Of a stretch of 64,000 nucleotides of DNA, positions 11,715-24,855 are shown in pieces; positions within the stretch are counted from its first letter, which is position 1; each line of letters starts with the position of its first letter. The DNA is taken from the NCBI GenBank assembly GCA_036250225.1, contig JAPZLL010000003.1, positions 1 to 64,000 of the forward strand. The letters run 5' to 3'. A program made the position numbers and the translations under genes. Source of the stretch: Cercophora sp. LCS_1. Its lineage: Eukaryota > Ascomycota > Sordariomycetes > Sordariales > Lasiosphaeriaceae. A model generated the notes under the pieces. The model worked only from the letters and a program-made list of their open reading frames with translations. It had not been told where the DNA came from and made no database searches.

Positions 11715-13709
11715 TCACAACTTGTCCTGGGCCTTGTCAGCTGTCTCATTTTCAATTCCAGGCTTCACCTTGAGCTGCTTTTTCGCAGCTTTCTGCTCTG
11801 ACAGTCTTTTCGCGCGTCGGCGGCCATCTACTCGCTCTCGCCAGGCCTTTCCCCGCCATACGGCCGCCTGGGTAGCCGCGGCGCTCAAGGCGAGAAATAG
11901 CGCGCTGATTGTCGAGAACCAACCAACGCCAATGGATTCAATGACGGGTAAGGCGCATGCGGTCGCCGCGCAGGCAAACAGGTATCGTACGAAATAATTG
12001 CCGGCAATGACCTCAGCCCCTCGCCCCTGCATCACGTCAAGACAGTATGTGTTCAGACTGGGGAAGCAAAACAGTTGCGCAACGCCCTGGACGAAGAGCA
12101 TTATCACAGCGAGCGGAATTCCTCCCGCATTCTTCTCAACTCCCCATCCGTATGCGAGCACACAAGCAGGGATGATGACGCCCATAAAGGGTAACGCGGA
12201 TCGCATCCTGTCCTCTGGAATACGAACACCGTCGCGCTTTTTGATCCATTTCTTGACGGTATGGTCCGCATAGCGACCACCTATCAGTGTTCCGACAAGA
12301 TAGCCACAGCCAGGCGCCAGGTAAAACAGGCCGCCTTGCATCGGCGTCTCCAGACCAAACCTTGGATTCAGCACATAGCGAATTGGTGTGAGCAGCGAGT
12401 ACATGTTCCAAATCACCGCCGAAGAAGCAATGCTTGCAACGATGAGATTAGGGTACGCAAAGAGGCTGAGGACCCGAAGGGGGTGGATCATGCTCCACAA
12501 CACCGAAAGCTTTTGGCGGCGGGAGTAATCTTGGAGAGCATCGGCCTTCCTGTTGTGGATGGTTTCCGGGAGCAGAGGAGTGAAAGTGAAGATGGCGCCA
12601 AATCCAGCAAGCGCAGTCTGGAGGTAGAATATGACACGCCACGAAGTGTAAGTCACGATGATGCCACCGACAAACGGACCAAACGCAGGGCCCTACGACG
12701 CACAAAGTCAGCAGCTTCCTGAACCGCGAGGCCCAGACACTCACGATTAGTGTGCCAGAGAGAAACCAGCCCAGCGCCGTCGCTCGTTCAGTGGGTCGGT
12801 AAATATCCCTGTAAGTTGGTCAGTCTCATGTCTTCATCCTCACGTTATTAATTCATCTTCTTCAGCACTACAGGGTGTGCCAGGGAATGCTACCGAGAAG
12901 TCCCGAATGCGACTTGGTCAACTCGGCAACGTTTGCGGATCATGAGCTCCCCCTTGGGGGGGCAAATGATCCCCCACTGGTCCGACTACGCATAGGAAAA
13001 GACTTGAAATTCCATTACCCAATACAAGCAGATCCGACGAGGATGAAGGCTGTGCCTTCGAACGCCGTCAATATCCGAAAGACGAAGAAGGCAGCCAGAT
13101 TTGGTGCCAAAGCGGTGCCAAGGCTGCAGGCGCAGAAAAGGACTGCTGTAACCTGGTTGATCTGGAGAATTTCAGCATGTCATTCAACGGGATTTCCCAC
13201 CAGGCCTCCACAGCATGTTGAAACCCAGCGCACTCACTCACCCTTCGTCTCCCGTACACTTCACTCAATGGCCCCCAGAAGACCGGCGATATACCCATTG
13301 TCAACATGTAAATGGCGTTGGCCAAGTTGATGACTGTCCCATTGGTTCCATATTCGTCAGCCACCTCTGGGGTGGCGGCCAAGACCGACGTGCTTGAGAT
13401 AGGCGACAAAAACGAGAGAAAGGACAGCAAGATGACAACGATGATCTTACGATGCCGCGGAAACCTGTCGTAGATGGAGTCGGGTACCTCAACAAAGGAC
13501 GTGTAGTGCTCTACGGGGTCGTCCGGTCCAATCGACATGTGCAGGGAAGTATGGTCTCGGCCAAGGCTCGTCGGGGCGGCTGCTTGGCGGATGGAGTCGT
13601 CGTCCGAGGAAAATGTCATTGAATCAGCACCCTCCCGGTTGTCTTGGTGGATATGGCCGGCGCGGCAATCCACGGCGCTGGTGGACTTCTGGCCGGTGGA
13701 CGGAGTCAT
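11715..13709 (-). CDS. MFS transporter, DHA1 type (Qdr/Aqr/Dtr-like drug:H+ antiporter)
   Basis: Four exons (13242-13709, 13019-13161, 12745-12808, 11715-12692) encode 550 residues. The protein has a hydrophilic N-terminus of about 90 residues and roughly 12 membrane segments. The loop after the second helix carries the MFS motif A variant GPLSEVYGRRR, split right at the first splice site. The segment GPAFGPFVGGIIVTYTSWR matches the motif C/helix 5 region typical of 12-TM antiporters. It probably exports small organic compounds (drugs, polyamines or weak acids) at the plasma membrane; the substrate cannot be told. The second intron is long (210 nt) for this window and the others are 52-80 nt. 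It is divergent from the peptide transporter at 15606. Confidence 0.88.
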
Positions 13710-15605
13710 GTTCCTAGTTCCAGGCCTGTAAGCGAGGTATGAATAGTAAAGAGCTGGTCAGTGAGAAGAATGTATCCACTTGGGGAACGGCAACGTCCTG
13801 CAGAGGCGGGGCACGGAGCGCTGTCAAGCAGCTGGATCGTCTTGAGTAAAGATAATTCAACGAAAACAGATGCAAAATCGAGGGAGATCAAGGCGAGAAA
13901 GCGAGTGTGAAGGGGCGGGGGACGGCGGAGCTCTTAACCTCGGTCCAGGCTATTCCCGGTCACTAGGGTTAGGGTGTTGCTCCTTCAGGTCTGGCTCGCC
14001 AGCACACCCTGCGGATATAGGAATCGCCAAAAATTGTTGTCGTGAGGAAAAAAGACGAGAAGGCCTTTACTCAGCGGGCCACCGATAAGCGTAGCTGTAC
14101 CGAATGCGTGCGTTGAGAGGGCCCACACTTCTGGTGGTGATGTTCATTAGCCCCTGAAACAAGTTTGCCCGTCAACATGATCAGATGAAATTGTCCAGCA
14201 AAAAAAGGAAGAGGGAATATCCCTACAGAATTATAGCCCGTCTCCGCCTGTAAAATAACCAAACATGCTGAACACTCGCTCTCCGTTGGCCGCGAAACCA
14301 CTTCAGTGTCATATCGGACGAAGAGTGAAACCACAAAATCCGTTGGTTCGGGAATTCCTGGGCCACTTAGAAACAAGATGGATGGAAACACCACGATGGG
14401 ATTTCTAAATGGACTCTATTGCCCTCACGGAACTAAAAAGGCCGGCTTCCCAACAAGTCCTCACGATTGCGGGTGTTCTTTCTTCCATCCGACACAGGAG
14501 GTGAGAGGTTGGCAGTTGCCCATGTTGAGACAAGGTTCAAGGCCCAAGTAAGGATAAGCTTTCTCGGCGGGTACGGGGGCTCTTTCCCGATTCTAGTCCT
14601 GTGCCGTGCCGGCCCATTGCGCACCCTCCAGTCCACCGTTTCGGCCTCTCTGTTGCTTCTTCCCGCATCAACTCGGCGCGACACCGGCTTCAACGCGGTG
14701 ATCACCAGGCCCGGTCGCCACAAATACACACACCTCAGTCGTGTTTTCACGGGGGCCTGCGACTGCGGTCCGAAGGGAGGGTACCGCAGCGGCAGTTGAT
14801 GTTCGTCCGGTAATTCGGCATGAGGCAAACTTGGCATTTCCAACAATATTTACTTCGCTTGACACCATTCTTCACCTCTTGGACATGCAAGGTACGGCAA
14901 AGGTTGTTCGAGGAGACTTGGCGTAGCCGCTTTTCGCCGCTGCGTCTCCGCATGAGCGGGTATGATCCCCTGACTCCGCCAGCGACCTTCTTCTGTTGTT
15001 CTAGTGCAACGGCTGGGGCAAGCACGATTCAAGATCCTGGCCGGGAATCTTGGGGTCTTTCTTCTATCTAGGGCAATGCCGCCCAAGGGCCGCTAACGTT
15101 TCACGTGGGCATCCCGACGATATGGCAAAGCCGACATGGACAAGCCGCTGGTAAACCCTCTCTGAGAAGCCCTTTTTCCAGGACGGCGTGGCAGAGACTT
15201 TCCTAGCCGGTCATGTCCCATCTTTATGGCCTAGGTGATTGTGGGGGGCTCATCAAGCTAGTTGAGGTTAATCCCAAAAAGAAGCTGTTCTTCCCCAGAA
15301 AGCAAAGTCAAACAAGAGGGCTGTCGTTCATCTCAACCCCAATGGGTTCCCCCACAAACCCAAATGTGCGGAAATGAGAGAAATGGTCATCGGGCTGGTA
15401 TCCAGCATTCCTGCGCCTTTGCGGGGATGTGGGCTTGAGACCCCGGCCCGAGGAATGCCGCCGATATTTATACTTCAGGTGGCATCAACCGACTGCTGAA
15501 TTCCATCTCCCCGTATCCCGTATTCATCCACATTCGCAGCTGCTGTGGGAGAGGATCCTCTGAGCGGTGACGACACGAAGCCTGTTATAGCCTCCGCTCT
15601 TCACC
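13710..15605. other. Divergent promoter region, MFS transporter / peptide transporter
   Basis: About 1.9 kb shared between two transporters that face away from each other. A TATA-like stretch (GATATTTATAC) near 15465 lies about 140 bp upstream of the peptide transporter start and is a plausible core promoter element. The open frames in this spacer show no recognisable protein. Confidence 0.45.
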
Positions 15606-17567
15606 ATGTCGACGAAGAAGGACTTCCCCGAGTCGCCGTCGCCTGCCCTCACCCAGGCGGATCTTGATGAGATTGGCATCACCAACGACAACAGAGAACC
15701 CACGGACGAGGAGCTCAAGACACTGCGAAGGATTCCACAGAAGATCCCCTGGAACATCTACACCATTGCTTTCATTGAGCTGTGCGAGCGATTCAGCTAC
15801 TACGGCACAACAGTGGTGTTTACCAACTTCATTCAGTGTTAGTTATTGTAACCCAAGAGCAATGCCGGCGGTAATTCTGACCCTTTCTAGGGCCTCTTCC
15901 ACCAGGATCTACCACAGGCTCGGATGGAGGCAATGGACAGGCCGGCGCGTTGGGTCTCGGCCAACAGACGGCGACCGCCTTGACTACCTTCAATGCCTTT
16001 TGGCAGTACATGTGCCCGCTGTTTGGCGCCTACGTTGCAGATTCCTACCTTGGCCGGTTTAAAACCATTTCGATCTCGTTGGGTATCGGCATCCTCGCCC
16101 ACATCATCCTCATCATGTCGGCTATCCCGCCCGTCATCAAGAACCCGGATGGGGCCATGGGAGCCTTCATCATTGGCATTATCACACTGGGTGGCGCGAC
16201 TGGTGGCTTCAAGCCCAACGTCAACCCTCTCATTGCCGAGCAGATCGATCTGGAGAAGATGATGGTCACGACGCTTCCAACTGGCGAGCGCGTCATCGTC
16301 GACCCTCACGTCACCGCAAGCCGAGTTTATCACTATTTTTACCTCTTCATCAACATCGGTGCGCTCATGGGACAGATTAGCATGGTCTACGCAGAGTACT
16401 ACGTCGGCTTCTGGCTTTCGTATACACTGCCCACCGTGATGCTGTGCCTTTGCCCCTTTGTGATGCTCTGGGGTCGCAAGCGATACAAGCGAACACCTCC
16501 GCAAAACAGCATCCTCGGCAAGTCCTTCAAGTTGCTTGCCCTAGCCTGCAAGGGCCGCTGGTCTATCAATCCTGTCCAGACATACAAGAACATGCACGAT
16601 GGCACCTTCTGGGAGAGAGTCAAGCCCTCCAAGTTTGCCAACAAGCCAGAATGGATGGACTTCAACGACGCCTGTGAGCTTTCCCTTCCGCTGAGGTTGC
16701 TCTGGGGCTAACCGCAAACTAGGGGTTGACGAGATCGCTCGTGGATTTGCTGCATGCACGGTCTTCCTGTGGTATCCTCTTTTCTGGCTCTGCTATAACC
16801 AGAGTGAGCACCCCTTTACCAATACCCGTCCGTATTCTTGGATGAACTAACAAATCCTAGTCAACAACAACCTCATTTCCCAAGCTGCTGTCATGCGCCT
16901 CGGTGGTGTTCCCAACGACGTGCTCAGCAACTTGAACCCCTTCTCCCTTCTCATCCTTGTCCCGCTGCTCGACACCTTCCTCTACCCAACTCTTCGCAAG
17001 TGGCGCATCAACTTCACTCCCATCAAGCGTATCACCATGGGCTACTTTGTTGCCGCTTGTGCTATGATCTGGGCTTGCGTTCTGCAGTACTACATCTATA
17101 AGAAGAGCGAGTGCCGCACCAATGCATCGGGATACAAGGATGCCGAGAAGACGATCCGCTGCGAGCCTGTCGACATCAGCGTGTGGGCTCAAACCGGCTC
17201 GTACGTTCTGATCGCTCTTTCCGAGGTCTTTGGATCCATTACCTCCCTCGAGTACGCCCAGAGCAAAGCTCCCAAGTCGGCCCGCTCCATGGTTCAGGCC
17301 GTCTGCCTCTTCATGAACGCCATCGCCAGCGCCATTGGATTTGCTCTCGTTCCGCTGGCCGAGGACCCCAACCTCATCTGGAACTATGGTGTGGTTGCTG
17401 TCATGGCTGCTGTGGGTGGCTCGCTTTTCTGGCTCCAGTTCAGAAGCTTGGATAAGATGGAGGATAAGCTCAACATGCTGCCGCGTGGCGAGATTGAAGG
17501 CGGCGAGGAGCAAGAAGAGGAGCTAGTGAAGGAAATCGGGGAGAAGGAGAAGGCAATCATCTCCTGA
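15606..17567 (+). CDS. PTR2: PTR2-type di/tripeptide proton symporter (POT family)
   Basis: Four exons (15606-15837, 15891-16673, 16723-16803, 16861-17567) encode 600 residues with about 12 membrane segments. The first helix contains the POT proton-coupling motif ELCERFSYYG (ExxERFxYYG). The family signature region FYLFINIGALMGQ lies further on, and GFKPNVNPLIAEQ matches the loop between helices 3 and 4. The C-terminus is short, charged and cytosolic. It imports small peptides across the plasma membrane and is normally controlled by nitrogen source in fungi. Codons at splice junctions restore conserved residues, for example the Trp in NFIQWPLPPG. The large cytosolic loop between helices 6 and 7 contains the segment WSINPVQTYKNMHDGTFWE. 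Confidence 0.95.
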
Positions 17568-18102
17568 GAGCTTCAACGCCGGTACTTTTTTTACTTTTCG
17601 TGGATATCGTTTTTTGGTACAGGGAGATGAAGGATGTGATCACGAATCAGTGATCGGGATGTTGTATTCTAGGCATGCATGTATTGTACAATACCTCAGG
17701 CTACAATGATGTGGGTAATGACACTTCCTCTTGAAATATTCCATGAGAATGGTGAATTGAACAGTCATCATTTGGGCCTCCTCTTCTCAATCCAGTTCCA
17801 CGCCCCCGACAAACGAAAGGGTACCTACCCACAAGTCCATGACCAACCCCTTATCGTCATCATCCCTCCAGATCAAGCACACAACCCCAACAACCTAGAA
17901 ATCCCCCCCCCCCCACTCTTATCTCTATCCACAGATACTCTCCAGGACATCCTTCCATCACCTCTCCACTGCCAAGGCCGCCCTGACTCGAAATCTTCAC
18001 AAAACCCCCCCGCAACAACAGAGAAATTTCCGTCCCCCGCTTTCCCGCACCGGATAATTGCCTCATTCCAGCTCCTTTCTTCATCAAACAACCAATCAAA
18101 CA
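17568..18102. other. 3' flank of PTR2 and tRNA upstream region
   Basis: Holds the 3' untranslated region of the peptide transporter and the 5' flank of the tRNA gene. It contains a 12-base C tract at 17903-17914. No protein gene is supported. Confidence 0.5.
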
Positions 18103-18196
18103 GCCCGATTAGCTCAGCTGGTTAGAGCGTCGTACTAATATTCCTCACCGAATACATGGTATGCGAAGGTCAACAGTTCAATCCTGTTATTGGGCA
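18103..18196 (+). tRNA. tRNA-Ile (anticodon AAT) with a 20-nt intron
   Basis: The sequence folds as a complete nuclear tRNA. The acceptor GCCCGAT pairs with ATTGGGC (18189-18195), with A as discriminator. The D arm is GCTC-AGCTGGTTA-GAGC. The anticodon stem TCGTA pairs with TGCGA around the loop C-T-AAT-A-A, and the T arm is AACAG-TTCAATC-CTGTT. The anticodon AAT (read as IAU after deamination) specifies isoleucine. A 20-nt intron (18141-18160) follows position 37, one base 3' of the anticodon, the standard place for nuclear tRNA introns. A TTTT run at 18203-18206 fits a Pol III terminator. Confidence 0.95.
18141..18160 (+). other. tRNA intron
   Basis: Twenty bases inserted between positions 37 and 38 of the tRNA-Ile(AAT). 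Removing them restores a seven-base anticodon loop and the canonical stem, so endonuclease-type splicing is expected. Confidence 0.85.
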
Positions 18197-18759
18197 ATTT
18201 GCTTTTCTTTTGCTGTTTTTATACAGCCCAACCCTTTTCAGTTACTCCATGCTGTGTTTTTTTTTTTTTTTTTTTTGCCTCAACGGGGGTTGCTCGTCTC
18301 ATTTTTATTTTATTTTATTTGATATACCAAGCGTCTCAGGGGTCCGACGGCATATCGTTCTGGTATTTAACCTACGAGCAAGACTGTGTTATCGTTGTGT
18401 CGGCTCGCCGCAAGATTGGGCCCAGTTCTGGGTCTCTCGTGGCGGATGTGAACCTCCAGTCCTATTTCCAGGCGCAACGGTTTTTTTTGTGGGCTAGCGT
18501 CTAGCTCCCCACCAAGCCCCGGTGTCCCTAGTTTGACTCCTTGAGACGCTGAGACACTTTACACATCACAGCAGTAGGACAGATAGCTCGCTTTCATCTG
18601 TCTGATATCACGAGATTGTAAGACCAGCGGGCTCTTGTGACTCACAGGTGCCTTGGTCGATAGGATTATATGCCTTGTAACACGGATCTTCTATCTCGCA
18701 AAACACAAACGATACGCTACCACCCAGACCAAACCATGATACTTCTATCTATCGACCTT
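18197..18759. other. tRNA terminator and 3' flank of the purine gene
   Basis: Begins with short T runs that can terminate Pol III transcription and then a 20-base T tract at 18257-18276. The remainder is the 3' flank of the minus-strand amidophosphoribosyltransferase gene. No gene seen. Confidence 0.5.
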
Positions 18760-20529
18760 CTATGGATTACCACCATTCGTGGCAAAGTTGTGAAGACTGG
18801 AAAGACGAGTCAGTATCTCGACACATCGTCAAAGGATAATATGATGGTTTAGCTTACCTAATGTCTTCGCGTTGAGGTACTTGCACAGGGCCGCTGTTTG
18901 CCGCGAGGGTGCCTGTCCCTCTGGTCTTTCCTCTGCTCTCGTTGAGGTGCTCAAAGTAGCCGTCCGGAACCTTGGTGCAATACTCGCCGCAGAACACGCC
19001 GATCTCAAAATCAGTGATCTTGCCACCCGGTGAAGCCTCAGAACAGGCAGCCTTCAGGTCGTCGAGGTCTTGGTAGATGACGTCGTCGGCGTTGATATGC
19101 TTCGCAATATCTTGTCTTGTCTTCTCATGGGCAATGAGCTCGGAGGAAGTAGCCAAGTCAATACCGTACTACCGTCAATGTTAGCATATTCAAATCCCAT
19201 GTCTACTTGATGGGTGAACTTACGATGTGAGGATGCGTAATTGGGGGAGCACAACTTGCGAAAATGACCTTGCGGGCACCAGCCTCACGGGCCATACTCA
19301 CAATCTCCCGACTGGTGGTGCCTCTGACGATAGAGTCGTCAACGAGGCAAACGACCCTGTCCTTGAACTCCGACTCCATGGCGCTCAGCTTGCGGCGGAC
19401 ACTCTTTTGTCGTGCTTTTTGGCCGGGGAGAATGAATGTTCTGTAAACGTAGCGGTTCTTGACAAAGCCGTTGGACAGGGGCTTGCCTAACCTCTCCGAG
19501 ACGACTGCTGCCGCTGTGCCGCTCGTCTCAGGGACCGGGATAATAACATCGATCTCCTTGATTCCCTCCTCTCCCAAGATTTCCCTGATCTTGCCTGCCA
19601 GCTTGGCTCCCATGTTCTGTCGGCTGGTGTTGATAGAAATGCCGTCCATGATTGTATCCGGCCGGGCGAAGTAGACATACTCAAAGATGTCTGGGGAGTA
19701 GCTCTTCATTTCTGCGACCTGGCGGTACACAGGCTGTTGGCCCTTCTGAATAAAGACAGCTTGGCCGGGAAGGATGTCCTTAATGTCGCGGAACCCAAGC
19801 TGGTGAAGGGCGATGCTTTCGGATGCCAGCATGTAGTCAATTCCACCCTCGAGTGTTGCCGAAGGTCGGCTACCGATGACAAGCGGGCGAATGCCGTGCG
19901 AATCGCGGAAGCCGAGGATACCAAATCCAGCAACCATGGCAGTCGCAGCCCAAGCTCCCTCACATCTCTGGTAGGTCTGAGACAAGGCGCTGAAGATATC
20001 GTCAACGTTGACACGGGCCTTTCCTGTCTCGTTCAGGGCGTTCGCAAAGATGTTGAGCATCAGTTCGCTGTCCGAATCGGTGTTGATATGGCGATGCGCC
20101 TCCTTATCGAGGAAGCCGCGAAGCGCGGGAGCATTGATGAGGTTGCCATTGTGCGCAAAGCAAATGCCGTAAGGGGAGTTAACGTAGAAAGGTTGGCTCT
20201 CGGCGCTCTGGAAAAGCCCATGTTAGTCAGTTGGAAAGCGGTTGTAGGACACCTCAACGTACAGAGCTCGTTCCAGCGGTTGGGTACCGGAGATGGGCAA
20301 GACCCATGTAGCCGGGAAGGTCGTTGACCCGCTTGCCATCTTCAAACACCTTGGAAGCCATGCCATTCCCCTTGCATTGGAATATCCTACCGCCAGCCGC
20401 GCAGGTTGCTATCCCGCACGCATCTTGGCCGCGATGCTGGAGGTAATACAAGCTCTCATGCAGGTCCACCGAAGCTTCGGCAGTGCCAGACTCAGTGTCG
20501 GCGAGTATGAGACCAAGAATGCCACACAT
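18760..20529 (-). CDS. ADE4: Amidophosphoribosyltransferase (glutamine PRPP amidotransferase)
   Basis: Catalyses the first committed step of de novo purine synthesis, making 5-phosphoribosylamine from PRPP and glutamine in the cytosol. Four exons (20263-20529, 19224-20207, 18858-19168, 18760-18796) give 532 residues. The protein starts MCGILG, so Met removal exposes the N-terminal nucleophile cysteine of the Ntn-type glutaminase. The block HRGQDACGIAT and the HNGNLINA segment belong to the same domain. The C-terminal phosphoribosyltransferase half carries the PRPP loop VVCLVDDSIVRGTTS. The last exon is only 37 nt and encodes SLHNFATNGGNP. The upstream GTG in the frame is not used because Cys must be residue 2. 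No propeptide is predicted, as in other eukaryotic type II enzymes. Confidence 0.96.
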
Positions 20530-23500
20530 CTTGAAAGGTCTTCGACTACCGGGATGGAAACCGGTCACGAAACCGCTGCGTGTTTGGCCGGTTCAACGAA
20601 ATTTTGGGGATGGGTTTTGACGCAGATGGCAACAAATCGGCGCCGAGGGAAAGCGAAACAAGCCGGTGGGGTTGAGATGAAATGTCGTTGGAGAAACAAC
20701 GGCCAGGTTTGTCACGAATACAATCGGTTCAAGCCTTCAAACGCTCAAACCCATGGCCCAAAATCTTGAGCGAGGACAAAAAAAGCGGTGGCAACTGGGA
20801 ATGGAGTCTGAAGCCCATTATTGGCAAGAGCGTCCCGGATAATTCTGCCACAGGCCTAGGCACGAGGGAGTGTCACGCACCCGTCCCCGGCCGTCGCATG
20901 GAGGGGAAAATTTTCGAAAATGCCCCTCACTGCGGGGCAAGACATGGATTGTCTTATCGAGATTGGCGACATCCCGCGACGCCCATTGGACGCCATTCCC
21001 GGGCCTGCACATCCGATGTCGTCGTCCCCTTTCCCACGTTTTCAAGTGGACGGCTCCAAGTCGCCCCTCGTGACCATGGCAAGCTTGGAACCAGTCTCGC
21101 CATCCACTCCCCCGCACTTAGATTGTTTACGTTTGGTCCGCAGGGTTCAGACCATACGATCGCCACGGAATTCGAACCGAAACTGCTTCCGATCTCCGAT
21201 AGATAGTAGCTGGAGCGAGTAAACCACAACGCGTCTGGGGTAGCCAGTGCGCACCTTGAGGTCTCATTATCCACATTACCATACCGCAAGTCCCTTGCGA
21301 CCCGAGCCCTTGTCCCGGGACAAGGGAAAAGGGGTAAACTTGTTGCTACAGAAACGGCTACAGCCAGGAGCAATGCTTTCAGACATCAACGAAGCCCTCG
21401 CTCAAGTCCTATATGGGGATGGACACAAGAGCTTTCGATAAACGCATACGGAAATCATAGACCGCCAATGCATTGCGTACGCTGTTTTGTGAAATTCACA
21501 AGGGCCGTGGACACTGCATCGCTCTCCAGCTAATCTCAGCCATCGGAGACTCTGATACAGATGGCTTCAATCCTTGCTGACAACAGTCAACCTGCCGGTA
21601 AGGGCGTATGATGAGCTCCTTCACGAATTTGGCACTGAGTTTGCATGTCTAAACATTTGGATCGCCATCCATGTCCACCCCAAGCATCAGATGACGGCGG
21701 CAGTCATGACGGCAGTAACTATCTACGAGCACCAAAGTAAGCCACCCACTGGGAAAAAAGCTATTCATAGTCCCCTGAACAGCTATTACAGCGGTGTGGG
21801 TCCTGCACAAAATGCTGCGACAACGAAAAAAATAATAAAAAATACCGTGATTGGGCTCTATCTTTACCTACCTTGATGTCCGTTGGCTCAATTGCATACG
21901 TATGTTATCAGTCGTCGTTTGCGCGCTCAATCAAAATAACCTCACTGGGCGCAGATTGGCCGAGGATGGGATGTTCCGGACCGTCTTCACCTGACAGGGC
22001 TGTTTGGATATGTCTGTATTGGACAGACGCAAGCGCATGTGTCTATCACCGAATGGTGGAACGTGAGCCCCGATCAGCAGCCCCGCGCAAGCCATGTTTG
22101 CCCTGCCCCGGCACACTGACCACCACTTACATTCTATATCCTCCAGCATCCCGTCATCTGATGACGCGTCCACCGAAGCTGTTCGAGAAGCCATGGCATA
22201 CGCAGTATGCGGACGCCGGCGACCGGGCGCGATCCCGAACTCCGCACCTCAAGCCTCACCGTCTCGGCTGCATTCGCCCAGAAAGTGAGATGCAGATAGG
22301 ATATCGGCCCCGGGCGGTCAATGGATCAGTCCCGCCGATGTGTGCATCTCTCTGAGACGGGATGCAAGCTTAAGAATCTGACACTTTGAGAGAGGAGGAG
22401 GGGTGAAAGGGAGGGTGTCCAACGTGAGACGACTGCGTCGCCTCGCTCTCCCAGCAAAAAAAAAACCCCATGCCGGCACAAAAAATGGCCGGGCGACCAC
22501 GGCGGTAGAGGCAGTGTAACGCTACACCAGCACAACGGGGAAAATCAGATAGACGGGTCGGCGATCGGGAGTTTGGGCGGGCCAGACTGACAGGCGCTTG
22601 TGACGTGCCTCCAAGGCGCAGCAAGCTCGACCCCGACATTGCCAAGCTCTTCAACTCAGGTGAGGTGACCATGGATGGTTTGATCACTGCTTTTTTGGAT
22701 TGACTGAAAAACCAAGCCGGCCGCTCGTAAACGTTTTCGCATCTGCGCCTAACATGCAGACCTCGGTCAATCAAGTTGATGTTGCCGTTTTGGGTGGCAG
22801 CTCTTCTGAGTGGTGTTGCCCAGGCTGAGATACCCAGAATTCCTTGAATAGATTGATTGCGCACTCCCCTTAACCACCTTGCCTAGGGTTCAGATGATCC
22901 TGCTCGCAAGAGTGCTCGGTGACCAAGCCGAGCCTGAAACCGTTGAATCCATAGGATTCGTGAGGAGTACGGCAGTGTTGTTGGGCGGTGTGAATCTCTG
23001 CGCCTGTTTGCCCTATCGCGTGCTGTTGCCTCCGATCCTCAACGGGAGGAATACTCGCTCCCGCCCTCTGAGGTAGTGGTGGTTTTGGCGATGGTTGGTC
23101 GAACAAATGACTACCTGGGATCCCTTGGTCAGCCGCAGTGGTTGTCGCCAGGGTTGGGGTCCGAACATGTAAGACGGCTCCTTCTTCCCTGGTCATTGGC
23201 TATTTTTGTGTTACATCCATGAAGTCGAGTGTCTCCCGCTCCGTACCGTGCCACAGCCGTGCTTGTCCGGCCTCCCGACCCTGGTGTGGTTTAGCCGCGA
23301 CGCTGATGTGTTTGCAGCGAAACAAGCGCGAGAACGCCGTCAGATATTCTCTGGCCGAAACGGAGCTCACAATCTTTAGGATATGCGATTCTGATATCAG
23401 ATCGTACGAGGTTCTTTGTTGGATATGTCAGCACCATACCACCTAGCTTAGGTGAGCCACAATCTGATGACTTACTTCAGCAAACGGACCAGACCTGACC

Positions 23501-24448
23501 ACGAAAACGGCGAAATTTGTCCCAATCTCGCCGTATTGTATTGTGGGCCCGGCAAGCACTACTCGATCCTGAGGTCACTGTCCTCAGGCTCAAGGAAACG
23601 GATGAGAGAGCATTTGCCCTCCGGTCACCTTGGCATATCTTCCGGTGGCTGTCGACGAGGCAAGCGCGAAAGTACCGAACTTTTGCATCCACCCCTCCCC
23701 TTTGTTTAAATTCGGTGCCACGTTAGACACAGCCTAACTGTGTCAAGCCTTCGCGATAGGCCAGACATGTTATGTTGCAGCCCAGTGGTCCCTCCGCTGC
23801 GAACAGAATAAAATCAGTCAAGAGAAAGGCTTCACGTCAGTGAATAGATCACCCACATGATAGCCGCGCAGCCCCATGCCCCGCAATCCTCTGGCGAGCA
23901 CATACAGCTATTTTTGGACCGCACAACCAAAGCTCTCTGCTTCCTGTCTCCAGGAACGCTCCAGTTACAAATGCCCTCAGAGGTGGATACGTTAGGGGGT
24001 TAACCTATCCAAATACCTTGAGGTTGTGGGTAGGGATGCTTACATGTACTGGTTGTTTATCCCGTGGCGAGCCCGCTCAGAGTCATAGATACTCAGAGGT
24101 ACATGCATAACGCCTCCACCTCATCGTACCCTGTGTGATAGGTACTGCCTCGACGTTGGAAATAGAGAGCAGAGATCCGAATCAAGGACGTCAAAATGGC
24201 TGGGCGCACGTCCTCCACACTTGATCCAGCCAATTTTCCGTTACATGCAATCGTCTGACCGCCTATAAGGACCGACGCAAGACGGGAAACTTGTCCCCGG
24301 TATCCCATGTGGAAACGGCGAGGTATCCTGGCGTCATCCCACAAAATGGCCTGCCAACCCGAGAGCATTTTGGCTAGCGGACGCAAGTTCCCTCCCGAGT
24401 AGGGCTCCAGCCTGGCGGGCTGACGGGATGGCCTAGGAGTGTTCGCCG

Positions 24449-24855
24449 TTACCGATAACCCGTAACAAGGGCCCGAAGCATGTGCTGGTGACAAGCCTGG
24501 ACGATAGATCAGGGCTTTAGTTTACAATGACCGCCCCGGTGACATTTTGACTTACGCCCGCCGCGAGTTCGGCGCTCTTGCAAGCGCCGCTGACCTTTAG
24601 CGAGGCAGTGGGTGCCTCCAACCCGACAAAACCGATAATGTCGTTGTGACTATCGTAGGTTTTCGCGATCGCTATTCCCATTATGGGGCCGGCTTCAGGG
24701 CCACAACGCTGGGAGTCATTAGTATCGCCGTTGGGGCTTGCTAACCCAATTCTCCCGAGGCACCAAGGGCCACCCACCTGTTTCCAAAGAGTCTTGAACC
24801 AGAGAGCCGCACGTTTTACAAGTAGAATCCCTGGCTGCCCAGGCGTGTAAAGCAT
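24449..24855 (-). CDS. Weak candidate small gene, three exons, unknown
   Basis: Speculative. On the minus strand an ATG at 24855 opens exon 1 (24778-24855), followed by exon 2 (24556-24708) and exon 3 (24449-24496). The two introns would be 69 and 59 nt with GTGGGT and GTAAGT donors, a branch-like TACTAATGAC and CAG acceptors. All three exons are in phase 0 and give 92 residues. The product starts MLYTPGQPGILLVKRAALW and has no domain I recognise. The splice-like signals are the only support, and they could have arisen by chance in non-coding DNA. Confidence 0.2.

Noticed and set aside
16857..17513. 218-codon minus-strand open frame
   Set aside because: Antisense to the last exon of the peptide transporter.
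11715..17567. Co-regulated divergent transporter pair
   Set aside because: The 1.9-kb spacer is large, and shared motifs that would support co-regulation were not found; divergence alone is weak evidence.
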